A stretch of DNA of 64,000 nt from Hyphomicrobiales bacterium (GTDB lineage Bacteria > Pseudomonadota > Alphaproteobacteria > Rhizobiales > Beijerinckiaceae). Positions 61,501-64,000 of the stretch are shown here, piece after piece. The stretch spans positions 62,001 to 126,000 of the forward strand of contig JAGXAN010000009.1 in NCBI GenBank assembly GCA_019075865.1. Reading direction: 5' to 3'. The translations under genes and the position numbers were made by a program. Each line of letters begins with the position of its first letter. The first letter of the stretch is position 1. The notes below the pieces were generated by a model. It was not told the origin of the DNA, did no database searches, and saw nothing but the letters and a program-made list of their open reading frames with translations.

Positions 61501-64000
61501 TGCTGCTTTCAGCCAAGCACAAGCGCCGTATTTGTGACGTGCTGTCGAGCTTTACCGATACGCCGGTCACCGATGATGCCGGCACAGAGATTGCGCGGCT
61601 CATTGATCTGAAAGCCTTGCGCCAGCAGGCCAGCAGCTATGACGCGATTTTGTCCAGCATTTGCACCGGTTGGTCCGGTTTCAATTCCAGCAGCGACGAG
61701 ATCGAAAGTCTGCTGGCTTGGGAAACCGCGACCCGTACCCATGCCAAAAACCTCGCGGATGCCGATTATCCGGTGAGTTACTGGCTGGATCGTGTGTTGT
61801 ACGCCCTCAATGCCAGCGCTGGCGAAGCGGATTCGACCGGGTTGCTTCGCAACGCCGTCTCGTGCCTTTACCACGATTACAGGGCTTTCACGCAAGCCCA
61901 TAAAGCCTTGGTCGAATTGGCCGAAACCCGCGACGAGTGGTTGGGTCTGGCGCAGGATGAAAACTGGTTGCTGGGCGCACGTCAAATGGTGGCCGATTGG
62001 CATCACGCCAGCGATGATCTTCAACGCTGGTGCCAGTGGCGCGCAGTGGCGGAGGCAGCAAGCGCCGCCGGGCTTTCGCCTTTGGTCGGCGCGTTGCAAA
62101 ACGGCCGCATCTGCGCCGATGAAGTGACCAATATGTTCGAACTCGCCTATGCGCGCGGCTGGGTCATGCAAATTGTTGACCGCGAACCCCTGCTGCGCAG
62201 CTTTGTCGCCGAGCAGCATGAGGACGCCATCATGCGGTATCAAAGGCTGGATGATCGCGTCGCGGAATTGGCGCGGCAGGTGGTGGCGGGGCGTTTGTCG
62301 GGCGAAATTCCATCACGGGCCAGCGCCGCCAAAGTGCCCGAATTTGCGTTGCTGGCCAGCGAGATCGAAAAACAGTCCGGCCAAATGCCACTGCGCGAAT
62401 TGTTTGCGCAAATTCCCAACGCCTTGGCCCGGCTTGCACCATGTCTCATGACCAGCCCTGAAGCCATCGCCCGCCTGTTGCCGCGCGAGGGGCGCAGCTT
62501 TGATGTGGTGATCTTTGACGAGGCCTCGCAACTGACCATGGGCGAATCGCTTGGGGCATTGTCGCGGGCTTCGCAGGTGATCGTGCTGGGCGATGATCAG
62601 CAATTGCCGCCGGTCTGCGCAGCTCAGCAAGACGCCGACCATCAGCCGGATGAAAACGACGAAGGCGTCACCAGTCTTTTGCAGGAATGCCTTGCCGGGC
62701 ATTTGCCGGTTATCAACCTGCGCAACCATTACCGCAGCGCGAATGAGCGTGTTTTTGCCTTCGCCAATCGGCATTTCTACAACCATGAATTGGCGACTTT
62801 TCCGCCTAATTCCCGCCAACAGAGCGGTTTGCAATGGCTGGAAGCGACGCGGGGACAGGAGAGCGCCGGGGTCAACCGCGCCGAAGCGGAAGCTTTGGTG
62901 GCCCATCTCATCGGGCTGTTGAGCGACCCTGATTTTGTCAGCCTCGGCCAATCGATCGGTGTGGTTACTTTCACGCCAGCGCAAAAGATGTTGATCGAGC
63001 GCCTTCTGGAAAAGGAACGCCACGCATTTCCGGGGCTGGAAGCCTTTTTTGGTGACGATGTCTGCGAGCCGGTGTTCGTCAAGGACGTGCAGAATGCACA
63101 AGGTGAGGTGCGTGACATCATCTTCCTGTCCACGGTGTTTGCCCGGGATGCGAGCGGCGATGCGCCCGGCGATCTCGGTTGCCTGAGCGGGGTTTATGGC
63201 AGCCAGTACCTGAACGTCGCCGTCTCGCGCGCGCGTCGGCAAATGATTGTCGTCAGCTCGCTGAAACCGGCGGATCTCAAGGACATGGAAGCACCGGCCG
63301 CCGCCTTGCTCGCAGCCTTCTTGCAAGAAGCGCAAGCCCAACCGGTCGATGCCTATCTTGCCAACCAACTCGAGCTGGCTGATTCGGATCGTGCCTTTGA
63401 AGATATCGTACAAAAGGCACTCGAAGCAAAGGGCTGGCTGGTGCATCCGCGCCTTGGTGATTCGCATCAGCGCGTCTCGCTCGCCATCGTTCATCCCGAT
63501 CAGCCGGGCGAATATCTGGCTGGCATTGATTGCGACAGCGTGCGTTTTGCGGCGACCAGCAATGCCCGGCAGCGCGACCATTTACGGGCGCTGACCATGC
63601 GCGAACGTGGCTGGAACCTGCACCGGGTGTGGGCTCCCGACTGGTGGATCAACGCCGATCGCGCCCTCGCTCGACTGCATGGCCAGCTTGAACATGATCT
63701 GGCCGAATCGCGTCTGCCACCCGAAGAGCGCAAGAAGGCCCATGTGGAGCCACGCCCGCATGCAGAAGCCATGAAACTGGTGATGGATGAAGAGCCCGTG
63801 GCAATCTCGCCAATGCCCGCTTCGGCCATGGTTGATGCGGCGCGCGGCGAGGAAAGCCGCGTCTTGGCAGAGGTCAAGTCTGCCGCCCCGGTGGCTGCGG
63901 AGCAGACCCGTTATCAGGTGGCCGATTTTGCCGAAATTGGCATTGTCATCAACCGCGCCGCCTTTTACGAACCGGGCTACCTGCCTGTGCTGCGTGCGAT
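58536..64000 (+). CDS. large DUF4011-type superfamily 1 helicase with degenerate Walker A, C-terminus outside window
   Basis: At least 1,821 codons, open to the window end; frame checked by translation at many points. Start is ATG 58536. Order: an N-terminal module (about 1-370), DUF4011 with LDKWRRQLVDP and NPLLNF (about 378), helicase core, an MTES_1575-like nuclease domain (about 1,625-1,730), then the start of a DUF3320-like tail. Helicase motifs kept: IFDEASQ (D1328), GDDQQLPPV, NHYRSANE, LNVAVSRARRQ. Walker A reads GPPGTGVSQT: valine 696 replaces the lysine. Nuclease positions also deviate (S1648, IDCD at about 1,664-1,667). Function unknown; family members occur in defence or DNA repair contexts. 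It may be a non-hydrolysing pseudo-helicase. Confidence 0.85.
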   Translation, partial: MTQKLPRSPQPQSDSIEMFAQVAGRLSLAFQQYNIAPISQIELVNGSDEDINDITITITSKPLFLHKKTFRFEQIKKGESRVLSPVPVDLDASFLSAVTGEVAGKINIVARAGKGEIAACEIFCHLVPPMDWPGLTGGPELIAGFVRPNDPAVAGILRNASEKLQQSGRSPVLDGYQSHNKGRTWELAEAIFAALGDENLVLSLPRPDFVRDGQPVRPPSELLAQKTADSLELVLFLAACLEQAGLDPLVGFNDGHVFCGLWLSPGDPSFRLVATAQSLRPRITNHDLILIETTMITAVPKVRFRTAAAKAAIMIAESVEAPLDVVVNIREARYRDITPQDGTLPAPSEAARAVKEKIVKEKAAPAPESKIAEKNSRLDKWRRQLVDPVANNPLLNFKMDKRAVSLICEDPQRLEMELARGEKFRLLPKPRLAPVAAEADIDYAALEADDAAARQHAVDALQRGEIHAHLSDEALQERLPEIYAQSREAFDQGQGNSLHLAIGFVSWRAQPKAAAQKAPLILMPIDLERRSVRSGFRLVRYGEDARINPALLHMLRRDFGLELEDFEDEFVSNAEGLNIAGIYAAMRKDLAGLKQAKLTEEIVLANVSCSRFLIWRDAVERSKSVRTNAVVAHLLEKNDQDYSNGTPLPDPRKLDAEIEPSNLWIPLAADAAQTAAVVAAAYGRDFIVNGPPGTGVSQTIANMIVQLLGDGKSVMFVSRKASALASVHQRLGAIGIGAFCLRIDGHHGQKDSVLAQMKAAWETRATEVPKDWYVATSDIKRLREKLNGVASVLHRPHRNGMSVNDAVSLVMRQKSVLPGLELAFEAGTAHDGDDMRRLRGRCREMQTALESIGSPDDSCFNQIGRQQWSPLWQKALLDAIVDFDESAQVLENTGAQAAALFDAPASSHPKRIARLLTLFGQAIMPKARLAAPLLREDHARIHDAYFKWSGLRTQYSMASATLARKYRDGVFELNLVQLMDDWRKASGKLLLSAKHKRRICDVLSSFTDTPVTDDAGTEIARLIDLKALRQQASSYDAILSSICTGWSGFNSSSDEIESLLAWETATRTHAKNLADADYPVSYWLDRVLYALNASAGEADSTGLLRNAVSCLYHDYRAFTQAHKALVELAETRDEWLGLAQDENWLLGARQMVADWHHASDDLQRWCQWRAVAEAASAAGLSPLVGALQNGRICADEVTNMFELAYARGWVMQIVDREPLLRSFVAEQHEDAIMRYQRLDDRVAELARQVVAGRLSGEIPSRASAAKVPEFALLASEIEKQSGQMPLRELFAQIPNALARLAPCLMTSPEAIARLLPREGRSFDVVIFDEASQLTMGESLGALSRASQVIVLGDDQQLPPVCAAQQDADHQPDENDEGVTSLLQECLAGHLPVINLRNHYRSANERVFAFANRHFYNHELATFPPNSRQQSGLQWLEATRGQESAGVNRAEAEALVAHLIGLLSDPDFVSLGQSIGVVTFTPAQKMLIERLLEKERHAFPGLEAFFGDDVCEPVFVKDVQNAQGEVRDIIFLSTVFARDASGDAPGDLGCLSGVYGSQYLNVAVSRARRQMIVVSSLKPADLKDMEAPAAALLAAFLQEAQAQPVDAYLANQLELADSDRAFEDIVQKALEAKGWLVHPRLGDSHQRVSLAIVHPDQPGEYLAGIDCDSVRFAATSNARQRDHLRALTMRERGWNLHRVWAPDWWINADRALARLHGQLEHDLAESRLPPEERKKAHVEPRPHAEAMKLVMDEEPVAISPMPASAMVDAARGEESRVLAEVKSAAPVAAEQTRYQVADFAEIGIVINRAAFYEPGYLPVLRA

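Overview
The window is a piece of an alphaproteobacterial chromosome around its replication origin. No transposase, integrase, CRISPR array, rRNA or tRNA was recognised. Gene order supports Hyphomicrobiales or a close relative: hemE/oriC/ppsR, secB-fxsA-Tim44-mltA-smr, coaA-hisEFAH-DUF2628-hisB facing hslVU, miaB-phoH-ybeY-corC-lnt-XRE-metK-trmB, and the RegB/RegA redox pair. I cannot assign a genus.

Left arm (1-11881), mostly minus strand, pointing away from the origin: start of a UDP-glucose dehydrogenase gene (cut by the window edge), parB, parA, rsmG, mnmG, mnmE, rho, hemJ, hemE. One plus-strand gene (YyaL type, 6802-8823) sits between mnmE and rho. Two parS-like sites, at 3078 (inside rsmG) and 8821 (between YyaL and rho), make a complete parABS system within about 9 kb of the origin.

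Origin (11882-12282): an AT-rich stretch, two perfect TTAA-N7-TTAA CtrA-type sites, several DnaA-box-like 9-mers and two copies of an 18-bp element, each holding two TGTCCACA boxes. This resembles the Caulobacter origin, where a cell-cycle regulator and the initiator share the same DNA.

Right arm (12283-43682): ppsR-maf-coaE-dnaQ; convergent secB-fxsA; Tim44-mltA-smr-pfkB; a sulfite dehydrogenase pair with a LysR regulator; coaA and the histidine genes; heat-shock protease hslVU; trpS, nfuA-like, a RutE-like reductase, tsaB, rimI; RNA and translation genes miaB, phoH, ybeY; corC, lnt; a small XRE regulator with palindromes on both sides; metK, trmB; a metallopeptidase; and an intracellular PHB depolymerase.

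Far right (43949-64000): regB-regA, an orphan ureE with a long His-rich tail, ubiG, a CysQ-like phosphatase, DUF1134, rpmI-rplT, pheS-pheT, lptB, rpoN, an oligopeptide-binding protein, and a very large DUF4011-type helicase that runs off the window end. In that last protein the Walker A lysine is valine and the C-terminal nuclease motif looks degenerate, while the other helicase motifs are intact. This is the most unusual protein in the window.

Several synteny breaks are visible relative to my memory of related genomes: no aroE between maf and coaE, no fur-type gene between rimI and miaB, no lptC/lptA before lptB, and no hpf/ptsN after rpoN.
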